A stretch of DNA of 6,168 bases from Bacteroidales bacterium (GCA_007124575.1 SLEW01000149.1:1-6168), one strand, 5' to 3'. Counted from the stretch's first letter, positions 1 to 5,930 are shown. Notes: a model not told the origin generated them from the sequence alone. Numbers and translations are program-made.

Positions 1-120
1 AGAAATTCGCTCAAATCAATAAACGTGAACTGGGAAAAACTTCCTGGTCACCTGGCCGGCGAAAGGCCCGAGCAGCTATCGGTAGATGATTTTGTGCAAA
101 TCACACATGCAGTGCAATAG
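1..120 (+). CDS. ksgA: 16S rRNA adenine dimethyltransferase, C-terminal end (partial)
   Basis: This is the last 39 codons of a gene that starts before the window and stops at TAG 118-120. The peptide begins RNSLKS and ends with RPEQLSVDDFVQITHAVQ. The RPEQLSV(D/E)DF block followed by a short helix is the typical C-terminus of KsgA/RsmA, and RNSLK matches the conserved 'R(K)TLRNSLK' stretch slightly upstream in that family. The full enzyme uses S-adenosylmethionine to dimethylate two adjacent adenines near the 3' end of 16S rRNA during small-subunit maturation. The catalytic Rossmann domain lies outside the window, so only the tail can be judged. The alternative, another Erm/KsgA-like methyltransferase, is less likely because Erm proteins do not usually carry this C-terminal signature. 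The next gene starts 148 bp downstream. Confidence 0.85.
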   Translation, partial: RNSLKSINVNWEKLPGHLAGERPEQLSVDDFVQITHAVQ

Positions 121-233
121 CGGGAATTGTGTGGCAACAGGCATATTGGGTGTCACAGGTCAGGCAACCATAAATCAGGCCGGAGGCATCCTTCTTTTTT
201 CTGCCTTGGTTTTCGATTCACAATAAAACAGTG

Positions 234-241
234 TATTTTTG
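234..241 (+). promoter_or_regulatory. Possible -7 element (TAnnTTTG type)
   Basis: TATTTTTG fits the Bacteroidota -7 consensus TAnnTTTG exactly. It would place a transcription start about 20 bp before the ATG at 269. No good TTG/TTTG -33 element lies at the usual 17-23 bp spacing (the nearest TTG, 206-208, leaves 25 bp), so this is tentative. It would give the pseudophosphatase/dehydrogenase pair transcription independent of ksgA. Confidence 0.3.
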
Positions 242-268
242 TTTGGTTCAGGTAAAGTACTACATTAA

Positions 269-1600
269 ATGGATACAAAAAAGTTAAGCACATTTGAATA
301 CGCCGGGAAAGTTCATCCTGGCGTCCACGGGCTGGAAGGCCTGCATCGGCTTGAGGCCTTTGAAAGCCCTTTTGGTCATGTGATGGTCGTAGTGGCCAGC
401 AAAGGGATGGACGAAACACAGGAAGATCTTACCGGCACCGTGACAGATCGTATACGCTACTACCTGGAGCATGCCGATGATGACAGAATAGAAAACCTGG
501 CCGCTAATGCATTGATCTACAGCAGTAGTTTCCTTTATCAGTTGGGCAAGAAAGATGCCTCTAAAATAGCCTCTGAAATAAGCTGTCTTTGTATTGTCAA
601 CCACAAAGAGAAAATCTATTATTCCTGGGCTGGCGATCAGGTTTGTATGTCGCTTTGGGATGGAAAAAAGCTATGTTCTTTGCTAAGCTACCCGGATGAT
701 GATAAATCCTTACAATCAAACCAGGAAATACACGAGACAGAAAGACAGTTTATCGGCAAACAGGCAGATTTGAAGCCACAAACAGCTTTGGAGCCCCTGG
801 TGCCGCTTTCCGGCGATAAGCTTTTGCTTGGATCCGGGTCTGTATGCCGGTACCTGACACGTAAGGAAGTCAGAAAAGTGATGCAGGACTCCATGCCTCT
901 GCAAACAAAATTATTACGTATCATTGGAGTTTGTGGCAAGGAAGCACCAAATGACATCGCATCCCTGATGATGGTATCATTCTATCACCTGAAGAATATG
1001 AAAAGGACTTTTGCCGCAGGAAAGGAAATGAAGAGCAAGTCCGGCGATAATCGTTCCCGTCTGGACAAAACCGGGCCGGAACCGCACAAAGGCAGGCAGC
1101 AGCCGTCAAACACTGCAAATGTGTTGAAGTATCTGTTAATTATACTTATGGGCGTTTTCGTTGGCTATATGGTATACGATCTTTTTATTTATGACCCACG
1201 GCCCCCTGTTCGTCTTCCTGCCCCAACACCTGCAGAAGAACATGACACGATAGTGAGCGTGCCTGATGATATGACAGATGAGACATTGGATGAGCATCCT
1301 CCTATGCCGGAAGATCTGGTTTACACTGTCAGGGGCGGCGACACCTGGAGTCGTATATACAGGCAATACCAGGTTTGTTCGTGGTTCATTATCAACCATC
1401 CGCGCAATACCGGGCGTTTCGGACGTGATGGTGGCCTGATAGCCGGCCAGCAATTGAGAATACCTGTAAGATACTCGGCTGACCCGGAACTTAATCCATA
1501 CTACTATCAGGAATTTACAACCAGCCAGACAGGGCAGGGTTGTGAAAATGTGGACCAGGAATTCCTGGATGACTTCCTGCAAAAATATGATACCCAATAA
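269..1600 (+). CDS. Membrane-anchored PP2C-like pseudophosphatase with C-terminal LysM domain
   Basis: This 443-residue protein has three parts. Residues about 10-240 follow the PP2C (PPM) fold: a VVVASKGM strand where active enzymes have V(V/A)DGMGG, WAGDQVCMSLWDGKKL where they have (V)GDSRxYLxRxGxL, SGDKLLLGSGSV where they have GDxLLLCSDGL, and PNDIASLMMV where they have DDNITVVVV. Residues about 285-308 form one hydrophobic transmembrane helix (YLLIILMGVFVGYMVY). After an acidic, proline-rich linker, residues 351-399 form a LysM domain (YTVRGGDTW...IAGQQLRIP), a fold that binds N-acetylglucosamine in peptidoglycan. With no signal peptide, the likely topology is PP2C part in the cytoplasm and LysM in the periplasm. 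The metal-binding Asp positions read Lys45, Gly190 and Asn228, so phosphatase activity is unlikely. I infer a scaffold or sensor that couples cell-wall state to a cytoplasmic partner. The ATG at 269 is the first in frame and no Shine-Dalgarno sequence is visible. The dehydrogenase gene follows 4 bp after its stop. Confidence 0.8.
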   Translation: MDTKKLSTFEYAGKVHPGVHGLEGLHRLEAFESPFGHVMVVVASKGMDETQEDLTGTVTDRIRYYLEHADDDRIENLAANALIYSSSFLYQLGKKDASKIASEISCLCIVNHKEKIYYSWAGDQVCMSLWDGKKLCSLLSYPDDDKSLQSNQEIHETERQFIGKQADLKPQTALEPLVPLSGDKLLLGSGSVCRYLTRKEVRKVMQDSMPLQTKLLRIIGVCGKEAPNDIASLMMVSFYHLKNMKRTFAAGKEMKSKSGDNRSRLDKTGPEPHKGRQQPSNTANVLKYLLIILMGVFVGYMVYDLFIYDPRPPVRLPAPTPAEEHDTIVSVPDDMTDETLDEHPPMPEDLVYTVRGGDTWSRIYRQYQVCSWFIINHPRNTGRFGRDGGLIAGQQLRIPVRYSADPELNPYYYQEFTTSQTGQGCENVDQEFLDDFLQKYDTQ

Positions 1601-1604
1601 CACG

Positions 1605-2555
1605 ATGGACAAAGCTGGTAAAGTGTTATTTCTGGACTCAACCCATCCTTGTTTGCAAATTGAACTGGAAGGAATGGGATATCAATGCATCATGGCACCT
1701 GAGATTTCACGTGATGAGCTGAAGAAACGACTGCCTTCACTGACAGGCATCATTGTAAGAAGCAAATTGATACTGGACAGGGAATTGCTCGGGCTTGGGC
1801 ATAATTTACGGTTTATCGGTCGTGTGGGAAGCGGAATGGAAAACATCGATGTGGATTATGCCAGGTCCAAAGGAATTGCCTGTTTAAACTCACCTGAAGG
1901 CAACCGGCAGGCTGTGGGAGAACATGCTGTTGGTTTGTTGCTCGCGCTGATGAATAAAATATGTGCGGCAGACCGGGAGGTGCGAAATGGCGTGTGGAAA
2001 CGTGAAGCTAACCGTGGCTCGGAACTTTCAGATAAAACCGTTGGGATCATCGGTTATGGAAATACCGGAAGCGCTTTTGCACGTTGCCTCAGTGGCTTTG
2101 GTTGTCATACCATGGCGTATGATAAATATAAAACACGGTTTGGCAATGATTATGTTGAAGAGGCGGATATGGATGAGGTATTTCGTCGTGCAGACATTCT
2201 TAGTCTGCATGTTCCTCTCACAGAAGAAACAGACTATCTTGTGACCCGCGAATACCTCTCACGCTTTCACAAACCCATTTATTTCATCAACACATCCAGA
2301 GGCAGGGTGGTATGCACCAGTGATCTTGTCGATGCCCTTTATGAAGGGAAAGTGCTGGGTGCAGCCCTGGATGTACTGGAGTATGAAGATCTTACCATAG
2401 ACAAACTTGATAAATCAGCACTGCCCGCGAAGTTTCAAAACCTTACAAGTCTTCCGAATGTGGTGCTTACACCCCACGTGGCGGGCTGGACGGCAGAATC
2501 AAAGATTAAGCTTGCCAGGGTGCTTGCTGATAAAATCAGGAATGTCAACCTTTGA
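1605..2555 (+). CDS. D-2-hydroxyacid dehydrogenase, phosphoglycerate dehydrogenase-like
   Basis: This 316-residue protein belongs to the D-isomer-specific 2-hydroxyacid dehydrogenase family, NAD-dependent enzymes that interconvert 2-hydroxy and 2-keto acids. The substrate-side motif VRSK (Arg52) and GRVGSGMENID (72-82) open the catalytic domain. The NAD-binding Rossmann motif GIIGYGNTG is at 147-155, with the ribose-binding acid in AYDKY (Asp173). The catalytic triad is visible: Arg232 in NTSRGRVV, Glu261 in ALDVLEYED and His291 in LTPHVAGWT. The Arg-Glu spacing (29) equals that of E. coli SerA, while the Glu-His gap is 7 residues longer. There is no C-terminal ACT domain, so serine feedback of the E. 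coli kind is not expected. SerA (3-phosphoglycerate to 3-phosphohydroxypyruvate, first step of serine synthesis) is the likeliest role, but substrate cannot be read from sequence. I chose ATG 1605 because it leaves only the natural N-terminus (MDKAGKVLFLD). ATG 1587 would add six residues and overlap the upstream gene. Co-transcription with the upstream gene is likely. Confidence 0.85.
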   Translation: MDKAGKVLFLDSTHPCLQIELEGMGYQCIMAPEISRDELKKRLPSLTGIIVRSKLILDRELLGLGHNLRFIGRVGSGMENIDVDYARSKGIACLNSPEGNRQAVGEHAVGLLLALMNKICAADREVRNGVWKREANRGSELSDKTVGIIGYGNTGSAFARCLSGFGCHTMAYDKYKTRFGNDYVEEADMDEVFRRADILSLHVPLTEETDYLVTREYLSRFHKPIYFINTSRGRVVCTSDLVDALYEGKVLGAALDVLEYEDLTIDKLDKSALPAKFQNLTSLPNVVLTPHVAGWTAESKIKLARVLADKIRNVNL

Positions 2556-2557
2556 TG

Positions 2558-3853
2558 TCAGGAGCTTTTCTTTACGATCATTTGCAGTGTGGTGCGGCTT
2601 TTTTGCTCCATCACAACCTCTTTATGGGCTGTTAGTTTGTCAATACACGCCCTGGTGTAATGTCTTACGGTGATGAGATCCAGGTTTTCATTGTATTTCA
2701 CTGAAAACATTTTTCTGAGATCGCGTAACAGGGCGGGTGTCTTGGTCTTGTCCAGGTCGAAACAAGCGCTGAAGCTGATGGCAGAATTTTGCATCAGGTT
2801 CATCTTCACACCATGCCGGGCAAAGTCGGCAAAGATCCGCGATAGGTTTTCTTCGGCAATAAAGCTAAAGTCTCTTGGGAAAATAGACACCAGCACCTGA
2901 TTATGTTTAAAGATATAGGAGGGTATGTGATTGTCCTGTTGTTCATTGTTATTTATCACAGAACCCGGCAGCTCCGGCTCCTGAAAAGATTTTACTTTTA
3001 GCGGGATCTTCTTGCTGAGCAGTGGTTTAAGTGTTTTTGGATGGATCACCTTGGCACCATAATAAGATAACTCAATGGCTTCCTGGTAACTTATGTTGGG
3101 CAGCAGCACGGCATTCTCCATGATTTTTGGATCCGCATTGAGCAGGCCTGGCACGTCTTTCCAGATCACTACTTCCATTGCCTGCATGGCATAGGCTATG
3201 ATGGCTGCCGTAAAATCAGACCCTTCGCGCCCCAGGGTGGTAGTAAAGCCTTGCGGCGTGCCCCCGAGAAAACCCTGGGTGATGATCAATGGTGGAAGTT
3301 TCTCTTCCTGATCACGACGGAAGCCCCCGGTCAGCTGCTCCTGGATAGCCCGGCTGCTCATAATCCAGTCTATGCGCGCATCCCTGAAGTTAGCATCGGT
3401 GATGATGAGCTTCTGTGCCGGGAATAAACGGTTGGGCAAACCCGCTTCATTAAGATACATGCTTACAATCTGCGTAGATACCAGCTCCCCGGTCGAAACA
3501 ATGCGGTCGTACTCATAATTATAATTATCACCCGGGGGTTCGGTAATGTAATAATACAGCTGGTAAAAAGACTGTTCAAGGACCTGGAAGACCGGGTGAC
3601 CGGGATCAGGGAATAAGCCGTGGGCTATTTCAAAGTGCGCTGACCTGATCTGGTTGTATGCTTTGATCATCTGCGTACGCTTGCCGCCCATGAACAGGTT
3701 ACATAACTCCTCCAGGGCGTTTGTGGTCTTCCCCATGGCCGACAATACCACGACAAGAGGCTCCGTCCCATGATGATTCTTGATAATGCGCGCTACGTTC
3801 TGAACCGACTCCGGGTTTTTTACCGATGCCCCACCAAACTTAAATACCCGCAT
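2558..3853 (-). CDS. lysC: Aspartate kinase (aspartokinase), monofunctional
   Basis: This 431-residue enzyme phosphorylates L-aspartate with ATP, the entry step to lysine, threonine, methionine and diaminopimelate synthesis. The amino-acid kinase domain starts at once with KFGGAS (5-10). It continues with VVVLSAMGKTTNAL (34-47), STGEL (120-124), GFLGGTPQGFTTTLGREGSDFTA (194-216), the VPGLLNADP loop (234-242) and SYYGAKVIHPKTL (263-275). The usual TLGRGGSD reads TLGREGSD here, a position that is Asn in E. coli ThrA and MetL. Residues about 319-400 resemble a regulatory ACT domain. A last strand (RTTLQMIV) may complete a second, reduced ACT unit. There is no fused homoserine dehydrogenase. Which end product inhibits it cannot be told. 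I see no lysine riboswitch: the leader is only about 23 nt from the predicted transcription start. The gene ends 2 bp from the stop of the convergent dehydrogenase gene, so there is no room for a terminator between them. Confidence 0.93.
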   Translation of the reverse strand: MRVFKFGGASVKNPESVQNVARIIKNHHGTEPLVVVLSAMGKTTNALEELCNLFMGGKRTQMIKAYNQIRSAHFEIAHGLFPDPGHPVFQVLEQSFYQLYYYITEPPGDNYNYEYDRIVSTGELVSTQIVSMYLNEAGLPNRLFPAQKLIITDANFRDARIDWIMSSRAIQEQLTGGFRRDQEEKLPPLIITQGFLGGTPQGFTTTLGREGSDFTAAIIAYAMQAMEVVIWKDVPGLLNADPKIMENAVLLPNISYQEAIELSYYGAKVIHPKTLKPLLSKKIPLKVKSFQEPELPGSVINNNEQQDNHIPSYIFKHNQVLVSIFPRDFSFIAEENLSRIFADFARHGVKMNLMQNSAISFSACFDLDKTKTPALLRDLRKMFSVKYNENLDLITVRHYTRACIDKLTAHKEVVMEQKSRTTLQMIVKKSS

Positions 3854-3881
3854 TTTTTGGAAGTTTTACTTGTTTGTCTCG

Positions 3882-3911
3882 CAAATTTAGTCAATTTGCC
3901 TGGATACCAAA
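3882..3911 (-). promoter_or_regulatory. Predicted housekeeping promoter of the aspartokinase gene
   Basis: Read on the - strand, TTTG (3911-3908) is followed after 18 bp by TAAATTTG (3889-3882). Both boxes match the Bacteroidota -33/-7 consensus (TTTG, TAnnTTTG), and the spacing is within the known range. Transcription would start near 3876, giving a leader of about 23 nt with no Shine-Dalgarno sequence, as is usual for the phylum. Confidence 0.65.
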
Positions 3912-3966
3912 TAGTATACATCACCGGGCAAGCCATTTGTGTAAAATATAATGCTTAACATCAGAT

Positions 3967-3998
3967 AAAAAAACCCTGGCAAGCTAAATTGCCAGGGT
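3967..3998 (-). terminator. Intrinsic terminator after the ECF sigma factor gene
   Basis: The arms ACCCTGGCAA (3973-3982) and TTGCCAGGGT (3989-3998) form a perfect 10-bp stem around a 6-nt loop. On the - strand it is followed by seven T residues (3973-3967). It lies about 43 bp past the sigma gene stop and upstream of the aspartokinase promoter, so it separates the two units. On the + strand the stem is followed by A residues, so it works only for leftward transcription. Confidence 0.92.
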
Positions 3999-4040
3999 AG
4001 AAAAAAAGCGGGGTATATATCGTGTTAATGGTCTGACATG

Positions 4041-4544
4041 CTATTTGTTATCTTTAAGTGACTCCATCAGTTTCTTGCGGGTGAAGAAAATCCTGCTTTT
4101 CACTGTGCCTATTGACAGATTTAACTTATCAGCGATCTCCTTGTACTTATACCCTTTGTTGTACATTTCAAAGGGAGTTCTCTGCTCGTGACTTATCTCA
4201 CCAATCGCCTTTTTGATCTCTTTCACTGAGTAGTCGGAGTCAGGAAGACCCATGCCACTCTCCTTGGAGAGATTCAGATAGTACAGGTCGTCCGTTTTGT
4301 CAAGTATCGTATTGCTTCTTACACTCTGACGATAGTTGTTGATAAACGTGTTTTTCATAATGGTGAAGGTCCACGCCTTAAGATTGGTGTTGTCGGCGAA
4401 CTTTTCACGGTTGGTAAGTGCTTTCAGGTAAGTTTCCTGAACAAGGTCTTGAGCATCTTCATAATTTGAGGTGAGGGTATATGCAAAGTATTTCAGGTTG
4501 TTTTGCAGGCCCATTAGCTTGTGGTTAAATTCAAGTGCTGTCAT
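4041..4544 (-). CDS. RNA polymerase sigma factor, ECF subfamily
   Basis: This 167-residue protein has the minimal two-domain layout of ECF sigma factors. Region 2 spans about residues 5-75, with the core-binding stretch EDAQDLVQETYLKAL (29-43) and the -10-recognition part NLKAWTFTIMKNTFINNYRQ (54-73). A short linker leads to region 4 (about 108-163). There, GYKYKEIADKLNLSIGTVKSRIFFTRKKL (131-159) is a helix-turn-helix that would read the -35 element. Length is normal for the class. No anti-sigma factor gene adjoins it, so control is probably transcriptional, most simply by the MerR/B12 regulator encoded just upstream on the same strand. In Streptomyces the LitR (MerR/B12) and LitS (ECF sigma) genes form such a pair and switch on carotenoid synthesis in light. 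Applying that here is inference. MTALEFNHKL is a natural start, and a consensus promoter ends about 35 bp upstream of it. Confidence 0.92.
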   Translation of the reverse strand: MTALEFNHKLMGLQNNLKYFAYTLTSNYEDAQDLVQETYLKALTNREKFADNTNLKAWTFTIMKNTFINNYRQSVRSNTILDKTDDLYYLNLSKESGMGLPDSDYSVKEIKKAIGEISHEQRTPFEMYNKGYKYKEIADKLNLSIGTVKSRIFFTRKKLMESLKDNK

Positions 4545-4578
4545 GACGGATGGTTTTTTGTGTTTAACAATCTGATAA

Positions 4579-4608
4579 CAAAATTAAACAAATATTTTTA
4601 TTATGCAA
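4579..4608 (-). promoter_or_regulatory. Predicted housekeeping promoter of the sigma factor gene
   Basis: On the - strand, TTG (4608-4606) and TAATTTTG (4586-4579) are separated by 19 bp, matching the Bacteroidota -33/-7 pattern. The predicted start is near 4572, with a leader of about 28 nt. This suggests the ECF gene is read by the primary sigma factor from its own promoter rather than only by read-through from the MerR gene, and that any repressor would act here. Confidence 0.55.
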
Positions 4609-4768
4609 GGGCTTTAATACTTTTTAACATAACATATTGAGTAAAAAAGCCATTTGGTTTGCCTTAAACCCCTATTTGCGATATAAAATTAAGCAATGCA
4701 ATGCTAAAATCAAAATAAATTTTGTTTAATTGTTGTTAAAAAGCATAGACAGCGTTTAAGTCGAAAGG

Positions 4769-4788
4769 TTTTTTGTATAAACAAAAAA
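4769..4788. repeat. AT-rich inverted repeat (8-bp arms)
   Basis: TTTTTTGT (4769-4776) and ACAAAAAA (4781-4788) are perfect inverted arms around ATAA. Beyond unpaired purines, an outer CGAA (4762-4765) faces TTCG (4794-4797). It could be a weak attenuator or terminator about 75 bp after the MerR gene, or an operator-like site. The arms have almost no G or C, so a stable RNA hairpin is doubtful. Confidence 0.35.
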
Positions 4789-4860
4789 AAGGGTTCGGTT
4801 AAAGCCAGAAATAAATCAATGGAGTAATCAGAAAAAGAGATGGTATGAAGAAAAGGTTAA

Positions 4861-5742
4861 TCAGAGGTCTTTCAGCATGCGCTTAAAATTTTCCGCGCTA
4901 TCGACCGGGATTACATTTTTTGGGAAGGCTACTTCAGCCTGCTTTAGCTGAATGCCGGTGATAAATGTTTTTTTATCAGGGAAGGCTTCGGCGAGCTTGT
5001 TGATGTATCCGGGTATTTCTTTTGGGTTCATCGCTGCTACGAAATAGGTAAGCAGATACTCTGCATTCCTGATTTTTACTACTTCGATCAGGTCGTTGAA
5101 GGGCACAGACTGTCCAAGATATATGACTTTAAACCCGTTTTTCTTTAATAAAAAACTATAGAACAGCAATCCGAGCTCGTGAAGTTCTTTTTCGGGCAGA
5201 AAGAGCAGAAAAGTGCGTGCATCAGGTGATGATGGTTTAGGTTGACCATCAATGGCAATAATGAGTTTTTGCCGGATAAGATAGGTGATGAAGTGTTCCT
5301 GGGCCGGGTTGACCGTGCCGATTAACCATAGCATGCCAATCTTTTCCAGGAATGGATAGAGGATATGGGTTACACAGTGTTCAAAACCTAACTGGAGAAT
5401 AGAGGTATTCAGGATCTTGTCAAAAGAATCTTCATCCAATTCAAGCATGGCGATCACCAAGTTGTTTATCGTAGTTGCATAATCACTGGTGGTCCCTGAT
5501 ATCTCCATTACCTTGTCATTTATCTCATGATCGGTCATTTTTGCAATGGTTGAGATCTTAAAGCCATGGCGATTCAGTATGCTTATGTTAAGTAACTTTT
5601 TCAGGTCATAATCATGATAATACCTGATGTTTGTTTCTGTTCTTTCAGGCTCGATTATATTATAGCGCTTTTCCCACATCCGGATGGTGTGGGCCTTGAT
5701 TCCACTGAGCTTTTCAAGGTCGGTGATGGAGTAGCGCGTCAT
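4861..5742 (-). CDS. MerR-family regulator with cobalamin-binding domain (CarH/LitR-like)
   Basis: This 293-residue protein has an N-terminal MerR winged helix-turn-helix (about 1-70: YSITDLEKLSGIKAHTIRMWEKRYN, wing RTETNIRYYHDYDL). A helical cap domain follows (about 85-165) and then a B12-binding Rossmann-like domain (about 175-293). The cap carries the Wx9EH signature (Trp139, Glu149, His150) that packs over the adenosyl group in CarH. The B12 domain carries ELHELG (186-191), the ExHxxG motif whose His188 would be the lower cobalt ligand. In CarH-type photoreceptors the AdoCbl-bound tetramer represses DNA in the dark, and light breaks the Co-C bond and releases it. Position 140, where Thermus CarH has the light-state ligand His132, is Leu here. 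It lies upstream of an ECF sigma gene on the same strand and divergent from a DnaB-like gene. A 12-bp palindrome 16 bp before its ATG suggests autoregulation. The start is fixed by the normal MerR N-terminus. Confidence 0.9.
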   Translation of the reverse strand: MTRYSITDLEKLSGIKAHTIRMWEKRYNIIEPERTETNIRYYHDYDLKKLLNISILNRHGFKISTIAKMTDHEINDKVMEISGTTSDYATTINNLVIAMLELDEDSFDKILNTSILQLGFEHCVTHILYPFLEKIGMLWLIGTVNPAQEHFITYLIRQKLIIAIDGQPKPSSPDARTFLLFLPEKELHELGLLFYSFLLKKNGFKVIYLGQSVPFNDLIEVVKIRNAEYLLTYFVAAMNPKEIPGYINKLAEAFPDKKTFITGIQLKQAEVAFPKNVIPVDSAENFKRMLKDL

Positions 5743-5758
5743 ATCAGAGTTTCATTAA

Positions 5759-5770
5759 TACATGCATGTA
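5759..5770. promoter_or_regulatory. Candidate operator: perfect 12-bp palindrome upstream of the MerR/B12 gene
   Basis: TACATGCATGTA reads identically on both strands and is centred about 22 bp before the regulator's start codon, in the 188-bp gap shared with the divergent DnaB-like gene. MerR proteins bind as dimers to inverted repeats and often regulate themselves, so a site here is plausible. No consensus -7/-33 boxes are evident for the MerR gene, so its position relative to the promoter is unknown. Confidence 0.4.
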
Positions 5771-5836
5771 ACGTTTGTGGTTTTAAAAAGTTCACCCTTG
5801 GTGGAGTAAAAAAAATTACTTATATTGTCAACGTTA
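5769..5836. repeat. Inverted pair of TAACGTT(T)G elements
   Basis: TAACGTTTG (5769-5777) and CAACGTTA (5829-5836) are near-perfect inverted copies, each with the core palindrome AACGTT, about 60 bp apart centre to centre. The left copy abuts the 12-bp palindrome. They could be secondary sites for the same regulator, or chance in a short intergenic region. Confidence 0.25.
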
Positions 5837-5930
5837 TCAGGGATGTTGATATTCAGCGGGTCAGAGCTCGTGGATGCTCAGCCCTGTCTTGTATTTAAAT
5901 TTATTGGATCAATCATAAAATGAGTAACTT

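Larger units (their letters stand above)
4545..4860. other. AT-rich intergenic region between regulator and sigma factor genes
   Basis: This 316-bp stretch holds no credible gene on either strand and only ORFs of a few codons. It is clearly richer in A+T than its neighbours. It contains the predicted sigma gene promoter near its left end, a short tandem GCAAT repeat near 4694-4705, and an A/T-only-stem inverted repeat at 4769-4788. No GC-rich terminator follows the MerR gene, so its transcript may continue into the sigma gene. Its length makes it a plausible binding region for the MerR/B12 regulator or a long leader. Confidence 0.6.

Noticed and set aside
121..268. Terminator after ksgA (GC-rich stretch before CTTCTTTTTT near 180-200)
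   Set aside because: I could not pair the GC-rich bases into a stem longer than 3-4 bp.
284..604. 106-codon open frame on the - strand opposite the PP2C-like domain
   Set aside because: The sense frame carries the PP2C strand pattern; the antisense product is Cys/His-rich and without family features.
1542..1604. Longer dehydrogenase start at 1542 (21 extra residues)
   Set aside because: It would overlap the upstream gene by 59 bp, and the extra residues are unlike the family's N-terminus, which begins about three residues before KVLFLD.
1136..1612. 158-codon open frame on the - strand, antisense to the LysM end of the membrane protein
   Set aside because: It has no recognisable motif or promoter, and it lies wholly opposite a gene with clear TM and LysM domains.
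1963..2244. 93-codon + strand frame inside the dehydrogenase gene
   Set aside because: It overlaps the NAD-binding domain of a well-supported gene in another frame.
4769..4797. Intrinsic terminator for the MerR/B12 gene
   Set aside because: The arms are almost purely A/T and the - strand T-run precedes rather than follows a stable stem, so I list it only as an inverted repeat.
5838..5886. CAGGG...CCCTG hairpin followed by a T-rich stretch in the divergent gap
   Set aside because: The 5-bp stem with a loop of about 39 nt is not convincing as a terminator or RNA element.
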